DNA from: Chondrosia reniformis
Lineage: Eukaryota > Porifera > Demospongiae > Chondrillida > Chondrillidae
Direction of reading: 5' to 3'
Assembly (NCBI GenBank): GCA_947172415.1
Contig: OX359189.1
Coordinates: 10,120,501-10,184,500, forward strand
Length of the DNA stretch: 64,000 nucleotides
The notes beneath the pieces are model-generated. The model saw nothing but the letters and a program-made list of their open reading frames with translations. It did no database searches and was not told the origin of the DNA. A program made the position numbers and the translations under genes. Positions 26,265 through 37,143 of the stretch are shown piece after piece. Within the stretch, counting starts at the first letter, position 1. Each line of letters opens with the position of its first letter.

Positions 26265-26690
26265 CCTGCATTTACAATATAGAAATACAGATTTATATGT
26301 ATTATGAGTAACACCTATGCGTAATGTATTAAATAAAAGACCTATATAAGATATATACTTTTCAAATGATCAGCAATGCAGGCAGTGAAAGCAGAACTAT
26401 AAATAGATACTTTAAAAGGAACCAGAAAAAATATATTAAATATGTAAAAACAGCGTGTGCATATATATTTTTAACCTTATGCAGAACGGTTAAAACTTGC
26501 TTAACTTGCGAAGGTAAAGGAGGCTTTGCTTTCTTCCTGGAATCCAAAACGGAAATATTTCCGGTAATGCGATGACGAGGCGTATCCATATCGATAAATA
26601 TTTATTATTAATACGGGCACAATATATAGTGAAAGTTTCAATAAGTAATTAATAAGTAAAAGATTTCCATGTAAAACCTTTTCACTTCAA
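26265..26690. promoter_or_regulatory. Bidirectional promoter region of G and I
   Basis: This 426-bp space lies between two opposed start codons and is preserved at 59763-60153 and, inverted, upstream of J at 34326-34690. It contains the palindrome CGGAAATATTTCCG (26550-26563) and a 75-codon open frame on the minus strand. The promoter role is inferred from position. Confidence 0.45.
26362..26589 (-). CDS. Candidate 75-aa tail-anchored microprotein
   Basis: The open frame starts MDTPRHRITGN, has a basic middle (RKKAKPPLPSQVKQ) and ends in a long hydrophobic segment (AVFTYLIYFFWFLLKYLF, then IVLLSLPALLII). The same frame is open at 34427-34654 (identical protein) and largely at 59844-60059, where the ATG is out of frame. 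It may be real, a 5' leader open frame of gene G, or chance within a conserved promoter. I do not recognise a family. Confidence 0.3.
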   Translation of the reverse strand: MDTPRHRITGNISVLDSRKKAKPPLPSQVKQVLTVLHKVKNIYAHAVFTYLIYFFWFLLKYLFIVLLSLPALLII

Positions 26691-29458
26691 ATGAAAATGG
26701 ATCCAAAATTAATTAGTATCTTGATATGGCTGACAGGTAAATTATGTCTTACAACATAGTCCATGCACTATTAGAACGTCTGATAATCCAAACCAGCAGG
26801 TGTTCAAAGTCAGGAGATCAACCCAAATGGATCGACAAGTGTCCTAGAAGGTGATACGATATCGTTTAACTGTACTAGCGATGGATCGATGCAGCCCAAC
26901 ATCGCACTCAAATTAAATGGAGACGTTATTTTACAGGATATTGTAGAGTTCACTCGTCTACCTGACGGAGTTAACTACAGGTTCGGCCCAGTTACTAGGG
27001 ATCACGATGGAGGGAGCTTGAAATGTCGATTTTTATTGCTACCAGAAGACAGTCAATATTCTTCAGAGATAATTCTTAATGTTATCTGTGAGTTAGTTTT
27101 ACATGTAAATACAGATAAATATACAATGTTGACAGAATTGTATAAACTTTGACAATCCGTGTTTTTGATATGTATAAAATAGTTCCTCCATCCATCACTC
27201 CAAACATCACAAACAAGACTGCTATAGAAGGAACATCCTTCACTACTTCTCTAACTATAACTGGTAATCCATTTCCAGTGAGTAGTAATATTGTTATAAC
27301 TAAAGATGGAGTTACTGTACAAGATGGCAGGATTACTGTTAATATTGGATCTAGTAATGGAGCATCTAGCTTTACAATAGAAAATGTTAATCATACTAAC
27401 AGTGGATCTTACACAGTAAATGTGACTACAACAGCAGGAAGTGATACAGCTGTTGTCAACTTGGATGTGTACTGTGAGTGAGGATGCATTATTTCTCATA
27501 CACGTACAACAGCAGTTTTGAGTTTAAATAGGTATATACGTACATAAGTATGTATATATTTATATGAAGATCTAGAATTGTTATAGAGCAAACAATTTCT
27601 ATATATAAATACAGTAGATTTGCATATTTTACTTAATCAATTTCAAATTTAGATCTTTCAGAGTATTTGCATCCTTTTATAATACAATATGTTATTGAAC
27701 AAGGGAACACATTCACATTCAACTGTACTCCATCAGCTGCCAACCCTCCACCTAGTAGTTATGTGTTTGAGAGAGATGGAGTGGACATCACAGAAGGAGT
27801 GAGTGGATCCATCTTAACTGTCTCTTCTCTGAAGAGGGATGAAGATAGTGGAAACTACACTTGTACAGTGATTAATGAAGCAGGAAGTGTTACCATAGCA
27901 ACATGTTTGAATGTGTTAGGTGAGTTTATCTATATCTTCATGATCAGCTCATTATCTGTTTAACTGTGAAATATACAGCTCCTCCGACTGTTCCGAGACA
28001 ACTGCTGTCACTAGTCAATGGTCCATTCAGTGTCACTCTAAGTTGGGAGGTACCATCTGATGATGGAGGAACTAGTCAACCTCTCTCCTACACTGTCAGA
28101 GTGATAAATGACACTGTCAACTTGTCCTTCAGTACAACTTCAACTCAACTGAACGTAACTATGGATGATGGAATATGGCACAGTTCAATGTATAGTGTAA
28201 GAGTAGTAGCTGAGAATGAATATGGAGTGAGTCCTCCAGCAGCCAGTACCTTTACTACACCTGTCTCAGGTATGTGAGATGTAGTTCCATGTAGTGTATA
28301 GTGAGGTATATGAATATTTGTCTGTTATGTAGTTCCTATTATTGAGAGTGTATCAGTTGAAGCACTCTCTCTGACTGTTCTATCAGTGGATGTTGTACTA
28401 CTGACTGACGGAGGACAGAATGTGGATAATTATATTGTGAGTTGTGAAATATATACATGTATGTACGTGTATATATGTTATAAAAGTCTATACACATAAT
28501 ATCTCAGATCCTCAATGCATTATTGAAGTTATAGCTGCAGCTGTTTGTGTTATATGTAGTTTTAATGTGTGCACTTTTATTTATTTATAGGTTAACATAA
28601 TTGGAAATCGATACAGTTTCTTGTTGACAATTGCTGCTGCTAATACAACCTCATACAATATTGATGTAAAAGAATTAAAGGAGGGAGAGATTTATACATT
28701 TTGTATAAGTGCTACAAACAATATTGGAAGGAGTAATCAAATTTATACAGGCATAATAGTCCCAAGTGAGTATTATATATAAATAAACATGTGCAGTTCA
28801 TGTATGTCTTTAATAATCAAATAATTTTATTTACCCCTGCATGTATAATCATAATTAGAAGTATATGCCAAATGTGAATGTTGATATAATTATAGCATCT
28901 TTAATATACGTATTTAGTGATTATGAAGAGGTGTTGAGTGTAATCGCAGCGACTGGAATAACACAATGAACGGTTCAATTAATTTTCAGGATGTTTTGAA
29001 TCATTCATTGTGTTACTCCAGTTGCTGCGATTACGCTAAATACCTCTTAATAATCAGTACCCCCGCCTTTACAGTATCTTTAATAAATTTATACAGTATC
29101 AACTACTCTAAAGTCTGAAGTGCCTCCTTCATCTACAATAATAGTAGTATGTGTAGCAGCAATTGGTACATTGACACTTGGAGTTTTAATTATTGTCATA
29201 ATATTAATAGCTTTCAATTACTACAGATTCAAAAGAAAATGTGAGTCTAATTAAATAATCTCAAGATTTATCATGCTGAACTATATATGTACGTACATGT
29301 CATGTAAATTATACGCGTGTACTTATACACATGCAGGCCCTTTAATAGACCTCTGTTCCAATTGCAAGACAGCTTCTCAATCTGCAAATGTTGATTATGA
29401 ATTAAAAGATGTAGAGATGCATCAGAACCCATCTTATGACATTATTTTAACAACTTAA
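26691..29458 (+). CDS. Receptor I: three-Ig, two-FN3 receptor with NPSY tail
   Basis: Exons: 26691-26736 (signal peptide MKMDPKLISILIWLTG), 26800-27087 (Ig with SFNC ... YRFGPVTRDHDGGSLKCRF), 27183-27473 (cysteine-less Ig2), 27653-27919 (Ig3), 27979-28269 (FN3-1), 28333-28436 and 28591-28765 (FN3-2), 29097-29240 (TM, IIVVCVAAIGTLTLGVLIIV then YYRFKRK), 29337-29458 (tail). The sum is 1728 nt, 575 aa. The tail has VDYELK and QNPSYDII: an NPxY motif overlapping YxxI, as used by PTB domains or endocytic adaptors; there is no strict ITIM. It is convergent with receptor J and divergent from gene G. The copy at 60154-62865 is also intact. Confidence 0.85.
28918..29056. mobile_element. Hairpin MITE in the TM-proximal intron of I
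   Basis: Inverted arms of about 55 bp (TGATTATGAAGAGGTG ... TAATCGCAGC and complement) surround a short loop. The same element, with an internal deletion in the left arm, lies in the same intron of receptor N (about 62338-62462), so it inserted before the duplication. Confidence 0.8.
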
Positions 29459-30019
29459 ATGACTGAACTCAACTAGAAACAGATAATATGGCTGACAAAT
29501 TAAAGGAGATCAGTAAACACTTGCAATAATAACTTTTGTTATTGTAACATACTGTAATACACCAATAATTGTTGTGCATGTCTTGCATTTAAAATGATCT
29601 ACTTTACAATATAGTAAATATTTAATATACTTAGTAATTTAATGTATACATTAAGAAGTTCAGAGTCCTGATTACGTATAATAATATTGAGGGGATTAAA
29701 ATTGCACTGTGCAGGCCCCCAGTTGAAAGAGAGGGAGAGAGTTTCTCTTCCAATTGCATGGTTTGCAACAGATTGTATTTATATTGATGTAATTTTAACC
29801 ATATATACATGTCTATGTACTGGAGATGTATACTATTATATATATTGTTAAATAAGTCATACATATATATATGGCTTCAATATGATACACATGGAAAATG
29901 CAATAATTGTTCAAAAAATACAGTAGTACTACCACACCCTGTGATATATATGCATGCTGTATGGCCTGTATATACAAAGACGACTATGCCGTTCTAGAGG
30001 TGAGTATATAACATTAATT
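29459..30019. other. Convergent 3' spacer between I and J
   Basis: No gene is seen. It is duplicated at 62866-63566, where a short pogo-like fragment is inserted. Confidence 0.5.
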
Positions 30020-33000
30020 TCACAGAGAAGTGTTAGCAACTTTCACTTCATAGTACTCAACAGCTTGTACACTTGGTATTGTCTGTCTTCTTTCTTCTTT
30101 ACTGTTATCATTTGGAAAAGCTAACTCGGCATATGTAATTATTACTGCCTATATACGTATATAATATTATACAACATTTCACATATTGAAGCATATATAT
30201 TCAGATAGGATAAAACACATGCGCTAGGGCACATAATTCGGGACATAGTTTAGCCAACGTTTCCCTCAGTAATTTATGAGGACAACTGTGATTTCCTTAA
30301 TATTGTATTTTGGATATATACTACTTGGCATCATTGATGTCACTAATATGATTCAGTGAGTAAAATATTAATCCCTTTCCAGGAAAATTTGAAGCTTGTA
30401 TATATTAAATCCTACCAGGAAAATGCTCTCAGGAAAAGTATATACAACAAATTAAATCTAGATCTGTTACTTTACTCACTCTTACATATATGTATGTATT
30501 AGAATGATACTTCGATTCATAAATCATAAAATTTTGAAAACGTTTAATTTTCCTATTGATAAACAATGGGTTGTCTCAAATTATATAGAAACTGTAAAAG
30601 TGATTTTTAGCTTTAATAAGTATACACTGAATTAATTAACCTTTCTATCAGTGGTGTTGCTCTGCAATGTTTGGCTCACTTCACCTCTTCCTTCATATAT
30701 TAGAGTTTCAGCATACATTGATTCCACTATTTCAGTATTGTAATTAGTTACATTCCTAAATTGGAAGGTATGTTGATTACTTACGTATGTATTTAATCGA
30801 CTTCAATTTGATTTTATCTATATAAATTAAATGCTGCATGCAGTATATACAGTGCAAGTTACAATATACTAAGGTAATATAATAACGGTATATGTAGCTA
30901 CTGAGTTTATATAAGTTATAATAATATTATTGGCATAAGATAACTTGCTTTAACCATTCCTTTATATATACGCATGCTGTGACAGTCACTAGAGCAGACT
31001 TACTTTGCCTTTGAATTCTCCTCTACATGTAATATATATAACAATATATATAATATATTGTATCTACGTATACACCTACATGTACACCTATACTCATGAT
31101 CATATCCCCATTATTAAGTTTGATGCTTAGAGAATGCATGTACGTATATAGTAGCAAATACACATGTATCTGTATATATATATAGGTATAACTAGCAAAA
31201 TGCATTTAACTCCTTGATGCATATTATAATTAACTATTATATATAGGAAATGACAAAATTTGTAAAATACTGAATGTAATTAAAAGTAAAATACCATTTG
31301 CTGTAGTTATATAACAATCACTAAAATATACTGTAAAACGTTTCTATATGTGAATGCAAACAATTAAATTGATATATATTATTGTTTCAGAGCCCATATG
31401 TTTAGTTCTTTAACATATATATACATAAATTAACTCACTTGATTTTGATTCTTTCCTTCTCAATCGGAAAAATAGAGTGAAAAATGTGACAAAAATTACT
31501 GGAATAATTAAAGAAGCAGATCCTATAACACCTCCAATTATGGCTAACATCAAGTTTTCTGAAGATATGAATAGAGACAAATATATGAACATTTCTATAA
31601 TGACATATGTAGGCAAACCTGATTCTTTATTTTCAAAACTAGCTGCAAGGAAATAAAGTTGTCAATGTTCATAACATGCAAAATGTTTAATTTAATGATT
31701 TACTTACATGATATAGTAAAATTGGAAGAAAATGCATTACTGTCTCCAACTTCGTTTGTAGCAGTTACATTTATGTTATAAATTGCTTCTTTAGCTAAAC
31801 TAGACAATACTAAATGGGATACATTAGTACTAGTCTTGCTCTGATTCATGTTCTTCTCTTTTGATGTTATTAGTACCTATATACATATAATGTCTTGATC
31901 ATATATGTATTATAATATAATACATATATGATCAAGACAATTTGAAATAGACAACAAATGTACATATGTAGAGAGTATAGACAGAATTCTAAGAAAAATA
32001 TATTAACATTCCTGCAGTCTATATATATAACTCTTTTCTCATGTTCAAGTATATTATCACATAATTAAGTAATTATAAATATTATAACTGATTATTTAAA
32101 ATTGTAACTTGCATATGCAATTGCTTATATATTATATGTACATATTCAATACAAAGATTGATAGAATGCCTTCTACACAAACTTGTATTTGTGCAAAACA
32201 ATTACTAAATTATTTCAGGATGTTTCGGTCCATGCATATAGACCTTAATTATCAGCTTAATGCTATGGCACTACAATGTCTATATAGCTTTAAAGTTATC
32301 TTTGGAAAGATTTTCTCAGGAACCCAAATGGTGAAACATTGCAAAATTGATCAATTATTAAATTGATAAAATTATTTAGCATGTCAAATATATCCGTGAT
32401 TTATACGTAGTCTGCTTTTGCAACGAAACACGAAAACTGTTTTTAATCGTGCACAGTATAGAGTATAGGTAGAAGAACATGTAACTTGTTATATATAGAG
32501 TTTATAATTCCAGGGAATACATATATAAACTAACTTATATATATTACTCACAGTATAGTTAGTAACATTCCGTCCTCCGTCAGTCAGTAGTACAACATCC
32601 ACTTGCACTGATAGAACAGTCAGAGAGAGTGCTTCAACTGATACACTCTCAATAATAGGAACTACATAACAGACAAATATTCATATACCTCACTATACAC
32701 TATACATGGAACTACATCACACATACCTGAGTCAGGCGTAGTAAAGGTACTGGCTGCTGGAGGACTCACTCCATATTCATTCTCAGCTACTACTCTTACA
32801 CTATACATTGAACTGTGCCATATTCCATCATCCTTAGTTAAGTTCAATTGAGTTGAAGTTGTACTGAAGGACAAGTTGACAGTGTCATTTGTCACTCTGA
32901 CAGTGTCATTTGTCACTCTGACAGTGTAGGAGAGAGGTTGACTAGTTCCTCCATCATCAGATGATACCTCCCAACTTAGAGTGACACTGAATGGACCATT

Positions 33001-34325
33001 GACTAGTGACAGCAGTTGTCTCGGAACAGTCGGAGGAGCTGTATATTTCACAGTTAAACAGATAATGAGCTGATCATGAAGATATAGATAAACTCACCTA
33101 ACACATTCAAACATGTTGCTATGGTAACACTTCCTGCTTCATTAATCACTGTACAAGTGTAGTTTCCACTATCTTCATCCCTCTTCAGAGAAGAGACAGT
33201 TAAGATGGATCCACTCACTCCTTCTGTGATGTCCACTCCATCTCTCTCAAACACATAACTACTAGGTGGAGGGTTGGCAGCTGATGGAGTACAGTTGAAT
33301 GTGAATGTGTTCCCTTGTTCAATAACATATTGTATTATAAAAGGATGCAAATACTCTGAAAGATCTAAATTTGAAATTGATTAAGTAAAATATGCAAATC
33401 TACTGTATTTATATATAGAAATTGTTTGCTCTATAACAATTCTAGATCTTCATATAAATATATATATACTTATGTACGTATATACCTATTTAAACTCAAA
33501 ACTGCTGTTGTACGTGTATGAGAAATAATGCATCCTCACTCACAGTACACATCCAAGTTGACAACAGCTGTATCACTTCCTGCTGTTGTAGTCACATTTA
33601 CTGTGTAAGATCCACTGTTAGTACGATTAACATTTTCTATTGTAAAGCTAGATGCTCCATTACTAGATCCAATATTAACAGTAATCCTGCCATCTTGTAC
33701 AGTAACTCCATCTTTAGTTATAACAATATTACTACTCACTGGAAATGGATTACCAGTTATAGTTAGAGAAGTAGTGAAGGATGTTCCTTCTATAGCAGTC
33801 TTGTTTGTGATGTTTAGAGTGATGGATGGAGGAACTATTTTATACATATCAAAAACACGGATTGTCAAAGTTTATACAATTCTGTCAACATTGTATATTT
33901 ATCTGTATTTACATGTAAAACTAACTCACAGATAACATTAAGAATTATCTCTGAAGAATATTGACTGTCTTCTGGTAGCAATAAAAATCGACATTTCAAG
34001 CTCCCTCCATCGTGATCCCTAGTAACTGGGCCGAACCTGTAGTTAACTCCGTCAGGTAGACGAGTGAACTCTACAATATCCTGTAAAATATCTTCTCCAT
34101 TTAATTTGAGTACGATGCTGGGCTGCATCGATCCATCGCTAGTACAGTTAAACGATATCGTATCACCTTCTAGGACACTTGTCGATCCATTTGGGTTGAT
34201 CTCCTGACTTTGAACACCTGCTGGTTTGGATTATCAGAAGTTCTAATAGTGCATGGATATAGTGTAAGACATAATTTACCTGTCAGCCATATCAAGATAC
34301 TAATTAATTTTGGATCCATTTTCAT
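30020..34325 (-). CDS. Receptor J: three-Ig, two-FN3 receptor with two ITIM motifs
   Basis: Exons in order: 34280-34325 (signal peptide), 33930-34217 (Ig), 33544-33834 (Ig2), 33098-33364 (Ig3), 32727-33038 (FN3-1, 21-nt duplication giving RVTNDTVRVTNDTV), 32552-32661 and 31708-31876 (FN3-2), 31619-31642 (8-codon linker), 31439-31558 (TM, then FRLRRK), 31004-31022 (19-nt microexon), 30685-30755, 30020-30144. The sum is 1842 nt, 613 aa. The tail has ESMYAET, then ITYAEL and VEYYEV, both fitting the ITIM consensus. Its 5' half is a near-identical inverted copy of receptor I, while its 3' half is homologous to the B/D/L tail but strongly diverged. The microexon and the donor GTTTGC after the linker exon are the least certain parts. 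Confidence 0.75.
31891..31939. repeat. 49-bp perfect palindrome in a J intron
   Basis: The arm TGTCTTGATCATATATGTAT and its complement are separated by a few AT bases, in the intron between the two FN3-2 exons. It could extrude as a cruciform, or be a minimal inverted-repeat element. Confidence 0.9.
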
Positions 34326-34426
34326 TTGAAGTGAAAAGGTTTTACATGAAAATCTTTTACTTATTAATTACTTATTGAAACATTCACTATATATTGTGCC
34401 CGTATTAATAATAAATATTTATCGAT

Positions 34427-34654
34427 ATGGATACGCCTCGTCATCGCATTACCGGAAATATTTCCGTTTTGGATTCCAGGAAGAAAGCAAAGCCTCCTTT
34501 ACCTTCGCAAGTTAAGCAAGTTTTAACCGTTCTGCATAAGGTTAAAAATATATATGCACACGCTGTTTTTACATATTTAATATATTTTTTCTGGTTCCTT
34601 TTAAAGTATCTATTTATAGTTCTGCTTTCACTGCCTGCATTGCTGATCATTTGA
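34427..34654 (+). CDS. Second copy of the candidate 75-aa microprotein frame
   Basis: The translation is identical to the frame at 26362-26589, in the promoter region divergent from receptor J. Here no gene G follows, so if expressed it would be an independent product. Whether it is coding is uncertain. Confidence 0.3.
   Translation: MDTPRHRITGNISVLDSRKKAKPPLPSQVKQVLTVLHKVKNIYAHAVFTYLIYFFWFLLKYLFIVLLSLPALLII
34453..34466. promoter_or_regulatory. Palindrome CGGAAATATTTCCG
   Basis: This is the same palindrome as at 26550-26563 and 60030-60047, located 128-141 bp upstream of the receptor J start codon. A transcription-factor dimer site is possible. Confidence 0.3.
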
Positions 34655-34717
34655 AAAGTATATATCTTATATAGGTCTTTTATTTAATACATTATGCATA
34701 GGTGTTACTCATAATAC

Positions 34718-35040
34718 ATTAATTTTGGATCCATTTTCATTTGAAGTGAAAAGGTTTTACATGGAAATCTTCTACTTATTAATTACTTTTTGAAACATTC
34801 ACTATATTGTGCACGTATTTATGAATAAATATTATTTATCGATAAGTATATGCTTCGCGATCAATATTTCCGGTTTTAGATCCAATTCCCATAATCAAAA
34901 TACTTTTCGCAAATTTAGCAAATTTAGCCTTAATCGTTCTGTACAAGGAATAGAAATATACGCATTCGCTGCTTTTACATAGTTATTATTCATTCGTATT
35001 TTCTCTATTTTCTTTTAATATATTATGTATATAGTATAGT
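34718..35040. pseudogene. Decayed tandem copy of the J promoter and microprotein frame
   Basis: The text TTTTGGATCCATTTTCATTTG (start of the J-type signal exon, truncated) and the following promoter are repeated, then a broken version of the 75-codon frame follows (TTCTGTACAAGGAATAG). It is diverged and not open. Confidence 0.55.
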
Positions 35041-35678
35041 TAGCTGGAAATGGAACATACATACACATCTAGAGTAGCTATTTGCATATGTTTTGGGTAT
35101 AAATATGAGTATTTAAAGATACTTAATTTATCATATTACAAAGTCATTTTCTAAAGGAATTGAGTTAGGGTTAGGGTAACTGTGTTCAAAATGCATCCAA
35201 ATTAAAAGAAGATGTCATATATGCTGTATGTTCAGTGTCAGCCATTTTATTGTCTTATATTTGTTGTGGTACCTCTTTGTACAATGAAGTATAAAATGAA
35301 ACTGTGCAAACCGGTTGTCTTGAATCTAAGCCGGCTATTTTTAGTGGTTCTTCTTTTGGCTGGTTACAAAAGATAAATATACGAATATTGAATTGACCCT
35401 TATAGTAGTGCCTGCAGAAATGTAACCAAAAGATCTTTGACTTGGAAAGAGAATTGCATGATATATACTAGTGGAGCAATAACATATGCCTCATCTGCAT
35501 GCTATACTGTATAATAATAATAATAATGATTATTAGAGTGACAATCAGAAAACTGACCAGCCAAAATTGGCTTATTAGTCACAGAAGTTAGTGGAGGGTG
35601 ATTAAATGGTGAATAACAGGGATTGTCTGAGTTCATACATCTTAAATAAAAAGTGGGTAATTCTTTTATTGTTTGTAG
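35041..35678. other. Spacer
   Basis: I see no gene; a short (AAT)n run is at about 35512-35526. Confidence 0.4.
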
Positions 35679-36230
35679 TTAAAACTGAGAAAATGTATAT
35701 AGTTTATTGAATGGTGACATGGAGATAAATTTAGAGTTAATTTGATTACAATAAACAAATAGATTGGATCTGATAATGTTCAGACAGGGGCAGTACAATA
35801 GAAAATGAGCTTGATCCTCAACCATACCCCCTCTGCATACTTGGCAGAGCCTTTGCCCTAATGGTGTGTAACGACCAACTTCCACAGCCAGGGGAAGACA
35901 ACCAGTACGCAGACCAGCCATATTCTTCTTCTACCACTATCACAAGTAATTACATATGGTTCTACAATGGGTCTAAATTTAATGGTATGGTAAATACTTG
36001 ATCTGCCTCCAGAGTTAGAATTTCTGGGGATATTATTTATATTATGAAGCCATCTCTCTTCATATAACATACTACTATATTCAGATATAGATTAATGATT
36101 GAGTTAAGATCATGGGTTATGGGTGGAAGGTCATTAGTAGTTAGAAGTTCCTTATTGAATGTACCCAGTTTTGTAGACCATCATCTGCTAGTCTGCAGCT
36201 TTCATTAAATATTAGAAATATAGAAATTTC
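35679..36230 (-). mobile_element. LINE (non-LTR retrotransposon) 3' fragment
   Basis: Minus-strand translation gives AGLRTGCLPLAVEVGRY, CQVCRGGMVEDQAHFLLYCP: the cysteine-rich segment that follows reverse transcriptase in many LINEs (RxGxLPLxxExGRY ... CxxC ... VEDxxHFLLxCP). Upstream, in other frames, are NWVHSIRNFLLTTNDL and YHTIKFRPIVEPYVITCDSG, showing frameshifts. It is a dead fragment; the polymerase core is absent. Confidence 0.75.
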
Positions 36231-36549
36231 TGTTGTGAAAGAAATAGGTTTCCATCCCATTTCTCCTCCAATGTACGTATATGTAACCTCAAGCATCAAC
36301 GTAGCAGAAATATTAATAGTAACAATAACAATACAAAATGTATATTTATTCATTTTCTTCTCGCCAAATACTATACCTCATAATTTATAGTATTACATAT
36401 ACAGCTGATGAAGGTCTACGTGGTTGAAATATTCTTTAATGTATATATGCTACATTAATTAATGCTTGAAAGTTCACAATCTAATATATAGCTATGTTTA
36501 TATATCATCACATACGTACGTACTAACCACTTTTTAGTGATCAGTACAA

Positions 36550-36656
36550 TTGTTCTCAATTAGTTCAGAAGGCACAGCATAGGCAGGTGTACAATTTGAT
36601 CTCAATCTCTTCATATGAAACATGCTGTGAATTGCAATTGGTATACGTAGGAACAT
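36550..36656 (-). pseudogene. Orphan, degraded copy of the NPAY tail exon
   Basis: The reverse strand reads DVPTYTNCNSQHVSYEEIEI and then breaks before PAYAVPSELIENN. It is a damaged duplicate of the receptor H tail exon (37144-37301), about 0.6 kb downstream of it. Confidence 0.65.
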
Positions 36657-37143
36657 CTAATTATATATAAAGATAAAAATTGTTGTTGCTACATTTTCCT
36701 ACATAATAATTATGTATATACTGGTACTGGATGAAATTTACATATTATATATAATAATTCAAATCTTTTCTCTATTATATGTATACAAATATGCATGTTC
36801 ATGTATGAATTCATGAATATCAACTGAAACTTAAAGTACCTTCGAATTCACTTTTCAACTACATTACATATACTAAGTATGTACACGTACACGTAAATAT
36901 GTATTCATAGTAATGATATATTAAGGATTCACTTTTCTATTTATAGGATTAATTGGTGAATGATGTCCCAATAATTTTCATAACCTTTCATTTTTACCAA
37001 TTTAGTTTTACGTAACGTATATGCATTTTTAATAATAACATCTTTTTTAACACAATTGATTATTATATATACAAATTATGGAAATGTTTATACTTTTAAC
37101 TGTAAAATATACACACAATTATGTTCAATTTATTTTACAAAAA
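36657..37143. other. 3' flank of receptor H
   Basis: No gene is seen. It contains the repeated module around 36958-37010 shared with 19.28 and 22.80 kb. Confidence 0.4.

Larger units (their letters stand above)
19270..30600. repeat. Segmental duplication, copy 1 (copy 2 is 56290-64000)
   Basis: Gene order M-like, E, G, I, J-like and most spacers match 56290-64000 in the same orientation. Differences include the PIF/Harbinger-like element at 20509, 2.9 kb at about 21790-24690 present only here, and many small indels. Copy 2 runs off the window. Confidence 0.85.
32650..34690. repeat. Inverted near-identical copy of 26330-28330
   Basis: The first five exons, their introns and the promoter of receptor J match those of receptor I almost base for base in opposite orientation. 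Similarity falls sharply after the FN3-1 exon and the following 63-bp intron. Confidence 0.9.

Noticed and set aside
33518-33766. Antisense open frames over Ig2 exons (also 27251-27499, 39161-39370, 60754-61002)
   Set aside because: They mirror conserved Ig2 coding sequence on the other strand and have no independent support.
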